Assembly: GCA_023386255.1 (NCBI GenBank)
Contig: JAEWKB010000050.1
Span: 1 to 9,412 of the forward strand
Length of the DNA stretch: 9,412 nucleotides
Direction of reading: 5' to 3'
Source: Bacteroidota bacterium
Lineage (GTDB): Bacteria > Bacteroidota > Bacteroidia > Flavobacteriales > Flavobacteriaceae
A program made the translations under genes and the position numbers. The notes below the pieces were generated by a model. It did not search any database, was not told where the DNA came from, and saw only the letters and a list, made by a program, of their open reading frames with translations. Shown in pieces: positions 1 to 6,769 of this stretch. The number at the start of each line of letters is the position of its first letter. Positions within the stretch are counted from its first letter, which is position 1.

Positions 1-352
1 AAAAGAAGTACATCCAGATGTTGCGGGACACGCGCATTACTACAGGCATAAAAAAAACAAGAGTACCAACAAAGGCAATGAAAGCTGTCTTCAGGCCGCT
101 TTCGAAAAGAAAGAATGAGATAACAAAGGCTGCAAAAGCAAAGGCTATACCTACTCCATAGCTTACATACATGGCGCCAAAAAAGAATGAAGGCTCAATT
201 TTGTACTTCAGTCCGCAGTGGCCGCACCTTTCGTGCATTTTGAATACCTTGGTAAGAATGTAGGGGTTTTTGTAAACATACATTTTTTCCTCATTGCAGC
301 GCGGGCAAGTTCCTGTTAAAATACTATATAGTTTGGAACCTTTTTTTAACAT
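1..352 (-). CDS. DUF983 family zinc-ribbon membrane protein (C-terminus beyond window)
   Basis: 117 codons are visible from an ATG at 350-352; the 3' end runs off the left edge. The N-terminal part carries two cysteine pairs, CPRC at residues 16-19 and CGHC at 43-46, which look like a small zinc ribbon. Two hydrophobic stretches follow, at about 58-82 and 88-108. The junction EPSFFFGAMYVSYG (53-66) and the downstream RVSRNIWMYFF (107-117) are typical of DUF983, a family of short bacterial inner-membrane proteins without a known biochemical role. Members are about 120-130 residues, so only a few codons should be missing. The gene is divergent from the ABC-F gene, with 51 bp between the start codons. 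Family assignment is by motif recognition; zinc binding is inferred from the cysteines. Confidence 0.85.
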   Translation of the reverse strand, partial: MLKKGSKLYSILTGTCPRCNEEKMYVYKNPYILTKVFKMHERCGHCGLKYKIEPSFFFGAMYVSYGVGIAFAFAAFVISFFLFESGLKTAFIAFVGTLVFFMPVVMRVSRNIWMYFF

Positions 353-374
353 TTGCAGAAAATTTTGGTGTACC

Positions 375-382
375 CAAAGTTA
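375..382 (-). promoter_or_regulatory. Bacteroidota -7 promoter element for the DUF983 gene
   Basis: Read on the minus strand this is TAACTTTG, a full match to the Bacteroidota -7 consensus TAnnTTTG, 22 nt upstream of the DUF983 ATG. No good -33 TTG is found at the usual distance; the best candidate is a TTT overlapping the start of the divergent ABC-F gene. Function is inferred from position and motif. Confidence 0.5.
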
Positions 383-403
383 CATAATACGTAGAAGAGA
401 AAA

Positions 404-2311
404 ATGCTAAATATTCATAATTTATCGGTGTCCTTTGGCGGGACATATTTGTTTGAAGAAGTAACCTTCCGCCTGGGTGCGGGCGACAGGGTGGGCCTTG
501 TAGGCAAGAATGGCGCAGGAAAGTCAACCATGCTGAAGATACTGTCGGGCGAGCTGCAGCCGGATTCGGGTGTTATTGCTTCTGAAAAAGAAATTAAAAT
601 AGGTTTCCTCAAACAGGATATCGATTTTGTAAAGGGGCGGACGGTGCTTGATGAGGCCTACCAGGCGTTTGAAGAAATTAAACATGCTGAAGGGAAGATA
701 GACGAGATAAACCACCAGCTGGCAACGCGCACCGACTATGAAAGCGAAGAATATTCTAAACTTATAGAAGACCTTAGCGACCATACCCACCACTATGAAA
801 TATTGGGTGGCTACAACTATGTAGGCGATACTGAGAAAATTTTGTTGGGCCTTGGTTTTAAGCGTGAAGATTTTGATAAGCTAACTGATACTTTTTCGGG
901 CGGCTGGCGCATGCGTATAGAGCTGGCTAAACTGCTCCTACAGTCTAACGACGTGCTGCTTCTGGATGAGCCTACTAACCACCTTGATATTGAAAGTATT
1001 ATCTGGCTGGAGCAGTTCCTGCGCAATTATCCGGGAGTTGTGGTGATAGTATCGCACGATAAAATGTTCCTTGATAACGTTACCAACCGAACCATTGAGA
1101 TATCTTTAGGCAAGGCATACGACTTTCCTAAACCTTATACTGAATACCTGGTACTTCGTGAAGAGATACGCGAGAAGCAGTTGGCTACCCAAAAGAACCA
1201 GGCTAAAGAAATTGAGCGTACCGAAAAACTGATAGAGAAGTTCAGGGCAAAGGCTTCCAAGGCATCAATGGCGCAGTCACTAATAAAGAAATTAGATAAG
1301 GTAGAGCGCATTGAGGTAGATGAAGACGACAATTCGGTAATGAACATATCGTTTCCTGTATCTATAACTCCCGGCCGCGTGGTGGTGGAAGCCGAACACG
1401 TAACCAAGAAGTATGGTGACAAAACCATTTTGAAAGACATCAGCCTGTTGGTAGAGCGCGGCAGTAAAATTGCTTTTGTGGGCCAGAACGGGCAGGGGAA
1501 ATCTACGCTCATAAAAGCCATTGTTAAGGATATTGATTACGAAGGGCAGATAAAGCTTGGGCACAATGTACAGCTTGGTTATTTCGCGCAGAACCAGGCT
1601 GAATATCTTGATGGGGAAATAACGCTGCTGGAAACCATGGAAAATGCGGCAAATGATACTAATCGCTCAAAGGTGCGGGATATGCTTGGGGCATTCCTTT
1701 TCAGGGGTGATGATGTGGAGAAGAAAGTAAAAGTACTATCGGGAGGGGAGCGGAACCGCCTGGCACTTTGTAAGCTGCTTTTACAGCCCATAAATGTGCT
1801 TGTGATGGATGAACCTACAAACCACCTTGATATCAAGTCTAAAAACGTTTTAAAAGCCGCCCTGCAGAAGTTTGAGGGTACTTTGCTGCTTGTATCGCAC
1901 GACAGGGATTTCCTGCAAGGCATGAGCAATATTGTATATGAGTTCAAAGACCAGAAGATAAGGGAATACCTTGGCGACATCAACTTCTACCTGGAGCAGC
2001 GTAACCTGCAGAACATGCGCGAAGTTGAAAAGCGCGATGTGGAGAAGGAAACGCCTAAAGAAGTAAAAGCCCCTGTATCATACGAAGACCAGAAGAAAAA
2101 CAAGGCACTGCAGAATAAGTTAAGCAAGATTGAAAGCCAGATACAGCAGCTGGAGAAAGATATTCAGCATGATGATAGGCGCCTGGCTTCTGATTATGAA
2201 AAGCTGATGGCCGATGCCTCTTTTTTTACTGCTTATGAAAAGAAAAAGCAGGAGCTGGATAATCTGCTGGCCGAGTGGGAAACCGTGCAGGAAGAGCTTG
2301 AAAAAGCATAA
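404..2311 (+). CDS. ABC-F family ATPase (two ATP-binding cassettes, translation factor type)
   Basis: A 635-residue soluble protein with two ABC cassettes and no membrane domain. Cassette 1 has Walker A GKNGAGKS (34-41), signature FSGGW (164-168), Walker B LLLDEPTNHLD (185-195) and H-loop SHD (217-219). Cassette 2 has Walker A GQNGQGKST (360-368), signature LSGGER (445-450), Walker B VLVMDEPTNHLD (465-476) and SHD (498-500). DEPTNHLD in both halves is diagnostic of ABC-F. A charged linker (about 240-320) matches the P-site tRNA-interaction motif region, and a Lys/Glu-rich tail (about 555-633) is a predicted coiled coil, as in Uup. ABC-F proteins bind the ribosomal E site and relieve stalls or protect against antibiotics. 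With no resistance context and both ATPase sites intact, a housekeeping role is more likely than drug resistance. The ATG is preceded by an A-rich leader rather than a Shine-Dalgarno site. The exact subfamily (Uup-like or YheS-like) cannot be fixed by eye. Confidence 0.95.
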   Translation: MLNIHNLSVSFGGTYLFEEVTFRLGAGDRVGLVGKNGAGKSTMLKILSGELQPDSGVIASEKEIKIGFLKQDIDFVKGRTVLDEAYQAFEEIKHAEGKIDEINHQLATRTDYESEEYSKLIEDLSDHTHHYEILGGYNYVGDTEKILLGLGFKREDFDKLTDTFSGGWRMRIELAKLLLQSNDVLLLDEPTNHLDIESIIWLEQFLRNYPGVVVIVSHDKMFLDNVTNRTIEISLGKAYDFPKPYTEYLVLREEIREKQLATQKNQAKEIERTEKLIEKFRAKASKASMAQSLIKKLDKVERIEVDEDDNSVMNISFPVSITPGRVVVEAEHVTKKYGDKTILKDISLLVERGSKIAFVGQNGQGKSTLIKAIVKDIDYEGQIKLGHNVQLGYFAQNQAEYLDGEITLLETMENAANDTNRSKVRDMLGAFLFRGDDVEKKVKVLSGGERNRLALCKLLLQPINVLVMDEPTNHLDIKSKNVLKAALQKFEGTLLLVSHDRDFLQGMSNIVYEFKDQKIREYLGDINFYLEQRNLQNMREVEKRDVEKETPKEVKAPVSYEDQKKNKALQNKLSKIESQIQQLEKDIQHDDRRLASDYEKLMADASFFTAYEKKKQELDNLLAEWETVQEELEKA

Positions 2312-2332
2312 AAAGACTATACATATACATTT

Positions 2333-2408
2333 TGTCATTCTGACGAAGGAAGAATCTCTTGTTTGGTCATGAGATTCTTCACTTCATTGCATTACGCTCA
2401 GAATGACA
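2333..2408. repeat. Palindromic intergenic repeat with nested arms (REP-like), possible bidirectional terminator
   Basis: The outer arms TGTCATTCTGA (2333-2343) and TCAGAATGACA (2398-2408) are exact reverse complements. The inner arms GAAGAATCTC (2349-2358) and GAGATTCTTC (2371-2380) are also exact, around a 12-nt loop. Between inner and outer arms the left side has 5 nt and the right side 17 nt, so the structure is a lopsided cruciform or hairpin. The arm sequence resembles an interspersed palindrome I recall from Bacteroidota and other environmental genomes. It lies 22 bp after the ABC-F stop and 10 bp past the convergent lipoprotein stop, so it could end both transcripts. That role is inferred; there is no clean U-tract. 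Confidence 0.75.
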
Positions 2409-2418
2409 TCTCAAATGC

Positions 2419-2736
2419 TTAATCCCTCTTAACTTCAACCGAAGTCTGTTTCCGCGACAGCGTAACATTGCTTTCGTTATCGCCGTTCTTGCTCTTAAAA
2501 TCTACCCCGTCACCATTAATATTTACTGATGTACCATCTTTTTCCTCTACAGTTGTGGTGGTAGTTGTAGTAGTGGTTGTCCCTTCAGTACGCGGTTCAG
2601 GCGTAGGGGTTGGCTCAGGGTTTTCTACAGGTGCCGGTGTTGGTGCCGGGTCCGGTGCTGTAGGTTCGGTTTTGTTGTCTTTGCAGGAAACCAGCATTAC
2701 CGCCAGCATGCCTGCCATGATTGCTACTTTTTTCAT
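2419..2736 (-). CDS. small Pro/Thr-rich lipoprotein of unknown function
   Basis: A 105-residue protein with a short lipoprotein signal peptide: Lys-Lys at 2-3, a hydrophobic core, and a lipobox ending LVSC with the acylated cysteine at 18. The residues after it (KDNK) are charged, loosely like Bacteroidota surface-export signals, so surface display is possible but unproven. Next come a Pro/Glu/Thr spacer (25-50) with PEPTPTPEP-type repeats, ten consecutive threonines (53-62), and a polar C-terminal segment (about 66-105) of alternating hydrophobic and polar residues (TSVNINGDGVDF, NVTLSRKQTSVEVK) that suggests beta-strands. The Thr codons are a mix of ACA, ACC and ACT. It starts 25 bp after the phosphatase stop and is probably its operon partner. 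I do not recognise a named function; it may be an anchored spacer-plus-strand protein in the outer membrane or periplasm. Confidence 0.8.
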   Translation of the reverse strand: MKKVAIMAGMLAVMLVSCKDNKTEPTAPDPAPTPAPVENPEPTPTPEPRTEGTTTTTTTTTTVEEKDGTSVNINGDGVDFKSKNGDNESNVTLSRKQTSVEVKRD

Positions 2737-2761
2737 GCTCTTTTTGTTTAATTGTTATTTA

Positions 2762-3733
2762 TTATTGTGTAATCCCAATTCTTTTTGAATGCGCTATGGC
2801 CTCGCTGCTATCTTTAAAATAGCATGTTGCCACACCCATAGATTCCATGTTTTTCATAGCTGTTAAAGCTTTTTCTTTTTTTCCGGATGAAGTTTGCCTT
2901 ATGTAAACTGCCTTTACTGTAACCGGAAATATCTTGCAGATGTCTTCATACAGGAAAGGGTCTTGCTGTGAGTCATCACCCAAAAGTATATAATGCAGGT
3001 GCGGATAAAACTCCAGTATGTGCTTTATCTTATCAAATTTGTGATTATGGTTGCCGCGGCCGGTTACAAAAAAATCCATCAGGCTGGTCTTTATGTCCTT
3101 TAGCAGCAATACAGCCCGTGGCAACTCGTGCTTCTCAGTAAACTTTACAATAAAGTTATAGAGGTTCCACTCACTGCTCGATACGTAAAAGAAAGCATTC
3201 CGTTCCTCTTTATTGTTCCTTCCTGCAGTACTCAGGGCCTTGTAATGCGGCACCACATCTTCAAATATCTTACGGTCATTAATATTCTTCCATAGCAATA
3301 TGTACAGCTTCTTGAAAAAGTTACGCGTGTGCGAAACCAGGAACGTGTCGTCAATATCGCTTATAAATCCCAGGTTACCCTCATGAGGGCGTATGTAAGA
3401 TCCCTTTTCACGTATCTCTTTTCCATCACTACAGTAGGTACCCACATAATAGTCAGCCCAGCCATAGCCTAATTGCTCTTTCAGCGGTATGCAGAATTTA
3501 AAATAGCCGTCATCAAGAGTTTTGGTATGTATTTTTTTTCCGTTAAGCTCCAGGAATACCTCGGCATTAGGTATAGTCTGTACCCGGAACATCTTTATGA
3601 TAGAACGGGCGTTTTTAAAACGTTTCTTTTCAAATTCATAACTGTTGGCGGTGTTGGGCCTGAACAGGTGGCCAAAAACTATCAGTTCTCCCTCGTTGGC
3701 ATATCCGCGATACAATTTTATTATGGGCTTCAT
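2762..3733 (-). CDS. App1-type phosphatidate phosphatase (DUF2183, HAD-like)
   Basis: The protein is 323 residues from the ATG at 3731-3733. A TTG one codon upstream is in frame but is less likely as the start. Residues about 50-115 look like a small beta-sandwich: NAEVFLELNGK followed by TLDDGYFKFCIPL, similar to carboxypeptidase-regulatory-like folds. The phosphatase domain starts at about 118 and has the DxDxT motif DIDDT (126-130, nucleophile D126 and acid D128), the motif SSS (185-187), K232, and GDDSQQD (252-258), a typical HAD-like acidic motif. This is the App1 catalytic signature; yeast App1 is a Mg-dependent phosphatidate phosphatase that makes diacylglycerol. No signal peptide or membrane segment is visible, so a cytoplasmic or membrane-peripheral location is likely. 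The gene is divergent from a lipid kinase of the opposite reaction and upstream of a lipoprotein gene. The substrate in this organism is inferred from the family. Confidence 0.88.
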   Translation of the reverse strand: MKPIIKLYRGYANEGELIVFGHLFRPNTANSYEFEKKRFKNARSIIKMFRVQTIPNAEVFLELNGKKIHTKTLDDGYFKFCIPLKEQLGYGWADYYVGTYCSDGKEIREKGSYIRPHEGNLGFISDIDDTFLVSHTRNFFKKLYILLWKNINDRKIFEDVVPHYKALSTAGRNNKEERNAFFYVSSSEWNLYNFIVKFTEKHELPRAVLLLKDIKTSLMDFFVTGRGNHNHKFDKIKHILEFYPHLHYILLGDDSQQDPFLYEDICKIFPVTVKAVYIRQTSSGKKEKALTAMKNMESMGVATCYFKDSSEAIAHSKRIGITQ

Positions 3734-3801
3734 CAAAATTTAGGGTTTTGCTAAGAAGTTTGGTACTACAATTTACTACTTTTAAATAAAAAATTTTCCT
3801 A

Positions 3802-4692
3802 ATGAGTTCCCAAAAGAAATTTCTGTTTGTTGTAAACCCCATAGCCGGCGGAAATGATAAATCGGCACTTATTGAAGCCACACAGGATTTTGCCAAAAAA
3901 GAGGGCGTAACACTTATTGAGTACAACACCACAGGCGACGGCGATGAAGCGGCTCTGAAGAAATTATACGAAGAGCATAAGCCTGAGCGGATACTTGTGG
4001 CTGGGGGCGACGGTACCATAAAAATGGCAGCCGAGGCACTGCAGCACCATGATGTAATTATTGGTGTGCTGCCGGCAGGGTCGGCTAACGGTTTGTCAGT
4101 AGACCTTAACCTTCCCGGAGCACTTGAAGAAAACCTAAAGATAGCTTTCCGTAACCAATATATTGAGATGGACATGGTGAGCATTAACGGCAAAAAGAGC
4201 CTCCACCTTAGTGATATTGGCCTTAACGCTGAGCTTATAAAGAATTATGAGAACAGCAATATACGCGGTAAGTTAGGTTATGCGCTGCAGGCAGTAACTA
4301 CGTTAACCAGCGGCCAGGAACCTTTTCATGCTGTTATAAAAGCCAACGGAACCACTACGGAGGCCGATGCAAAAATGGTGGTTATAGCCAACACCAACAG
4401 GTATGGTACGGGTGTAACCATTAACCCTATAGGTAAAATGGACGATGGCAAATTTGAGATCGTAATCCTTAAGAATCTTGACCTGGTAGTAATCAGCAAG
4501 ATACTTTCAGGCAATATACCAGTTGAAAGCGAAGAGGATGTAGAGATAATATCTACTGATGAAGCACAGATAACTACTAATGTGCCGGTTTACTTTCAGA
4601 TTGACGGTGAGTTTTGCGGCGAAGAAAGCAAACTTGACATAAAGATACTGCCCAAACAGATGAAGGTGGCTGTACCCGAAGGCCTTATTTAA
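3802..4692 (+). CDS. diacylglycerol kinase family lipid kinase (YegS/BmrU-like)
   Basis: A 296-residue soluble protein with the DAGK catalytic fold. It has the N-terminal phosphate-binding VNPIAGG (11-17), nucleotide-loop GGDGT (68-72), and PAGSANGL (91-98) in place of the more usual P-x-GT-x-N-D. It also has the C-terminal beta-domain motifs MDDGKFEIVIL (213-223) and QIDGEFCG (266-273). Family members phosphorylate diacylglycerol or related lipids (bacterial DgkB-type, YegS, sphingoid bases) using ATP, feeding phosphatidate back into phospholipid synthesis. Length is typical for the family. The ATG was chosen because the family N-terminus (K-K-F-L-F-V-V-N-P) starts within a few residues. It is divergent from the App1-like phosphatase (68 bp apart), and its last 8 bp overlap the convergent acyltransferase gene. 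The lipid substrate cannot be assigned from sequence alone. Confidence 0.9.
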   Translation: MSSQKKFLFVVNPIAGGNDKSALIEATQDFAKKEGVTLIEYNTTGDGDEAALKKLYEEHKPERILVAGGDGTIKMAAEALQHHDVIIGVLPAGSANGLSVDLNLPGALEENLKIAFRNQYIEMDMVSINGKKSLHLSDIGLNAELIKNYENSNIRGKLGYALQAVTTLTSGQEPFHAVIKANGTTTEADAKMVVIANTNRYGTGVTINPIGKMDDGKFEIVILKNLDLVVISKILSGNIPVESEEDVEIISTDEAQITTNVPVYFQIDGEFCGEESKLDIKILPKQMKVAVPEGLI

Positions 4693-5827
4693 ACGGATTG
4701 CGCTCCTTCCATTCAATCTTCGGGTCGAAATAGGAAAATAAGCGTTCCATGAAAAGGTTCAGTAACGGGTTGGTATGCTTAATCATGCCATATACTTGTT
4801 CAGCTTTGGCGCCTACAGAGCTTTTTATTTCCATGGCCGAACGTGCAAAAATCACATGCTTAAATTGTTTTTTTATGGCATAGGCAACCATGTCATACAG
4901 CATGTTCAGGTATAGCATCTTTTCTTTTTGTACATTGTCATCATATCCTAAAAAGTAGGTGTCCATATCCTGCCCGTTCTTTATAAGTGTGCTAAAGCCT
5001 ATAAGCTTACCTTCCATAAAATAACCATAGAAAAGGAAGTTATCGCCAAGCTGCTCCTTAAAAATTTCAAAGTGGTCCTCCGGCAGGTGGAACGTATTGA
5101 AAGAAGCATTTTGTGCTACGGTAAGGTATAGTTCATGTATGCGGCTTCTATGTTTTTTAATATCATCTAATGTCATCTTGCATTTTTCTATACCTTCAGC
5201 TTTTTTGCGCGCACGGTTGTACTGCGTGCGGTACTTGGTGTTCATGTCGGCAAGATAATCTTCAACTGAACGCCAGTGCTCCCTGATGCTGAATATCATG
5301 TTGGGTTGGGTACAGAAGCGGAAGTAGCCATTATATCCGGCGGCGTTAAAATCAGGAAGCTCTTCAGCATTAAAATCTTTTATAGCAAGGAGATTGACGT
5401 AAATGCACTTTTTTCTGTATTGTTTTCTCAGTTCTTCAAGGGCTTGCCGAAAAAGTGATAAAGCCAATGTTTCGGTAATGTTACTGTTAAGCAGGTACGC
5501 GTTTTGTCCTGTAAGAGTATTGTTGCCTATAACAATGATGTGCGATGAGAACTTTTTAAAAAGATAATCCTTAACAGAAAATCTTCGCTGTTTAAGTACA
5601 AAAGTATCAACGTGGCTTAAATTGATGTATTGAGCCAGGGCTATGCCGCATAACCGACTATTATTGAACAGCCCTATAAAATGACATCGCATGTTGGGCG
5701 GTGCTGCTTTATCAAGCACAGCAAGGTACTGCGGAGAAAGGAATATATTTTTTGCTGACAATACCTTCCACCCATCAGGAAGATCATCGGCAGATGTAAA
5801 GATTTTAAAAGAGTAGTTTGAAGCCAC
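4685..5827 (-). CDS. GNAT/FemAB-like N-acyltransferase of unknown substrate
   Basis: A 380-residue soluble protein that reads as two GNAT-like halves. The N-terminal half (about 1-180) contains HFIGLFNNSRLCGIALAQY (49-67), a GNAT-like beta-hairpin. The second half has a basic helix MNTKYRTQYNRARKKAEG (195-212), then EGKLIGFSTLI (272-282) and the conserved core ARSAMEIKSSVGA (328-340). This pattern fits the acyltransferase families Pfam calls Acetyltransf_6 or the predicted N-acyltransferase COG3146; the acceptor is unknown. The start is GTG at 5825-5827: there is no ATG in frame upstream before the stop at 5876-5878, and the next Met (residue 46) would cut off the first fold. An 11-bp hairpin ends 9 nt before the GTG. 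The stop overlaps the lipid-kinase gene by 8 bp in convergent orientation. Confidence 0.8.
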   Translation of the reverse strand: MASNYSFKIFTSADDLPDGWKVLSAKNIFLSPQYLAVLDKAAPPNMRCHFIGLFNNSRLCGIALAQYINLSHVDTFVLKQRRFSVKDYLFKKFSSHIIVIGNNTLTGQNAYLLNSNITETLALSLFRQALEELRKQYRKKCIYVNLLAIKDFNAEELPDFNAAGYNGYFRFCTQPNMIFSIREHWRSVEDYLADMNTKYRTQYNRARKKAEGIEKCKMTLDDIKKHRSRIHELYLTVAQNASFNTFHLPEDHFEIFKEQLGDNFLFYGYFMEGKLIGFSTLIKNGQDMDTYFLGYDDNVQKEKMLYLNMLYDMVAYAIKKQFKHVIFARSAMEIKSSVGAKAEQVYGMIKHTNPLLNLFMERLFSYFDPKIEWKERNPFK

Positions 5828-5836
5828 AATGAAAGA

Positions 5837-5862
5837 GGAAAATCTCCCGCAGGAGATTTTCC
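5837..5862 (-). terminator. strong hairpin, probable intrinsic terminator or attenuator
   Basis: The perfect 11-bp stem GGAAAATCTCC / GGAGATTTTCC (5837-5847 with 5852-5862) closes a 4-nt loop. Read on the minus strand, A-rich and T-rich runs sit inside the stem and a T/C-rich tract (TCTTTCATT) follows, as in many intrinsic terminators. It lies 13 bp after the DUF1761 stop, consistent with ending that transcript. It also ends only 9 nt before the GTG of the acyltransferase, so it could control read-through or translation of that gene. Confidence 0.75.
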
Positions 5863-5875
5863 GTATATTAATATT

Positions 5876-6358
5876 TTATTTCCATGCACAAATAATGCCA
5901 CCCATAACAGCCAGTGATACTATGAAATACCCCGCGTTGATAAAGATATATTTTGCGCTTTTCCTTTCGAATAATGAATTGATCCCTACTATTGGCAGCG
6001 CCAGGAATATACCAGTCATAGCCCCGTGCAGCACCCCATGCCCGAAAGAACGGTGATGGTTGGCATAATCATTAATAAATGCGTGGTAAGACGGCAAGGC
6101 ATTGGTAACATCACCGCCAATGAGCTGCATTGCGCCCACCTGGTGTATTACTATCTGCGGCAGCATAAAGGCTATCATAAACGAAAAAAGTATTGTTAGT
6201 CCAAATACTTTAGCCATATTAGCCCCTTTGGCTTTTTCTTCGGTCATGCCTGATTCGCGCATCCAGATGGTGCCGAAAACTTTAGGGTTGTACCAAATGA
6301 ATCCTATTGGCAAAGTAACCAGTGCGGCTACTACAACTGCCCAAATGTTCCATTCCAT
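5876..6358 (-). CDS. DUF1761 family four-helix membrane protein
   Basis: A 160-residue integral membrane protein with four predicted helices at about 4-22, 50-72, 104-127 and 136-158. The family hallmark is the end of helix 1, GFIWYNPKVFGTIWM (19-33), where an aromatic WYNP turn leads into an amphipathic stretch. HHRSFGHGVLHG (101-112) at the start of helix 3 adds a conserved histidine cluster. DUF1761 proteins are common in Bacteroidota and Proteobacteria and have no established function. The ATG at 6356-6358 begins right at the first helix, as usual for the family. A -7 promoter box lies 26 bp upstream and a hairpin follows the stop, so the gene may be transcribed alone. The upstream HEKIH gene is on the same strand, 84 bp away. 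Confidence 0.85.
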   Translation of the reverse strand: MEWNIWAVVVAALVTLPIGFIWYNPKVFGTIWMRESGMTEEKAKGANMAKVFGLTILFSFMIAFMLPQIVIHQVGAMQLIGGDVTNALPSYHAFINDYANHHRSFGHGVLHGAMTGIFLALPIVGINSLFERKSAKYIFINAGYFIVSLAVMGGIICAWK

Positions 6359-6384
6359 AAAATTGTTTGTTTTGGTTAGTGTAA

Positions 6385-6392
6385 CAAATGTA
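6385..6392 (-). promoter_or_regulatory. Bacteroidota -7 promoter element for the DUF1761 gene
   Basis: Read on the minus strand it is TACATTTG, an exact match to TAnnTTTG, 26 nt upstream of the DUF1761 ATG, predicting a leader of roughly 20 nt. I could not find a convincing -33 TTG at 17-23 nt upstream, so the assignment rests on the -7 box and its position. Confidence 0.55.
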
Positions 6393-6442
6393 TATTATTT
6401 TTAGTACTGTAGGACGGGCAGCTTGTAAAAGAAAATATTATA

Positions 6443-6769
6443 CTACAAAAATTTTGTGAAATTCCAAAACTGTCGATAGCCGAGGTAATCAGTATCATTT
6501 TCATGTAAATATGCTTCCCGCTCAAAGCTGATGTTACGGTAAGCCTTGTGCCTGTTGCGGTATTGTATCAGCCTTACTATATATTCCACAAAGTACCAAA
6601 AGTAAAACGGCAGGACAAGCATTTCGGCCTGCTGGCGCAGGTGTATCTTTTCGTGGTTAAGCAGCCTCTGGTTATATTTAAGCTTTTTATTCCTTAAAAT
6701 AATGAACGGGTAGAGCGTAAGTCCTGCAAAGCCTTTTGGGACTAAATATTTAAATGCTATAATTCTCAT
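6443..6769 (-). CDS. small conserved-type protein with HEKIH zinc-protease-like motif
   Basis: A 108-residue protein from the ATG at 6767-6769 to a TAG stop. After a basic N-terminus comes HEKIH (39-43), an HExxH pattern like that of zinc metallopeptidases. It is followed by a hydrophobic, aromatic segment LVLPFYFWYFVEYIVRLI (51-68) and then SFEREAYLHE (81-90), where E83 or E85 could serve as a third zinc ligand about 40 residues after the motif. The arrangement NHEKIH...FEREAY recalls reduced zincin-like proteins in Bacteroidota that are annotated as hypothetical; I cannot name a family. The single aromatic segment could associate with the membrane. It is divergent from the DUF5522 gene with 28 bp between starts, and no good promoter is seen for it there. 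Protease activity is inference. Confidence 0.72.
   Translation of the reverse strand: MRIIAFKYLVPKGFAGLTLYPFIILRNKKLKYNQRLLNHEKIHLRQQAEMLVLPFYFWYFVEYIVRLIQYRNRHKAYRNISFEREAYLHENDTDYLGYRQFWNFTKFL

Noticed and set aside
404..2311. ABC-F protein as an antibiotic-resistance determinant
   Set aside because: No resistance genes, leader peptide or mobile element is nearby, and the context is housekeeping.
2468..2788. Open frame of 106 codons on the plus strand with a poly-Val run
   Set aside because: It is antisense to the poly-Thr lipoprotein gene; the Val run is just the complement of the Thr codons, and the minus frame has a proper lipoprotein signal.
3734..3736. TTG start one codon upstream of the phosphatase ATG
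   Set aside because: An ATG follows directly in frame; an ATG start is more likely and the difference is one residue.
3777..3784. TACTTTTA as a -7 box for the lipid kinase
   Set aside because: One base off the consensus, and the nearest TTG is only 14 bp upstream, shorter than the usual spacing; too weak to list as a promoter.
3636..4193. Minus-strand open frame of 185 codons over the phosphatase/kinase divergence
   Set aside because: It crosses the starts of two well-supported genes and shows no family signature.
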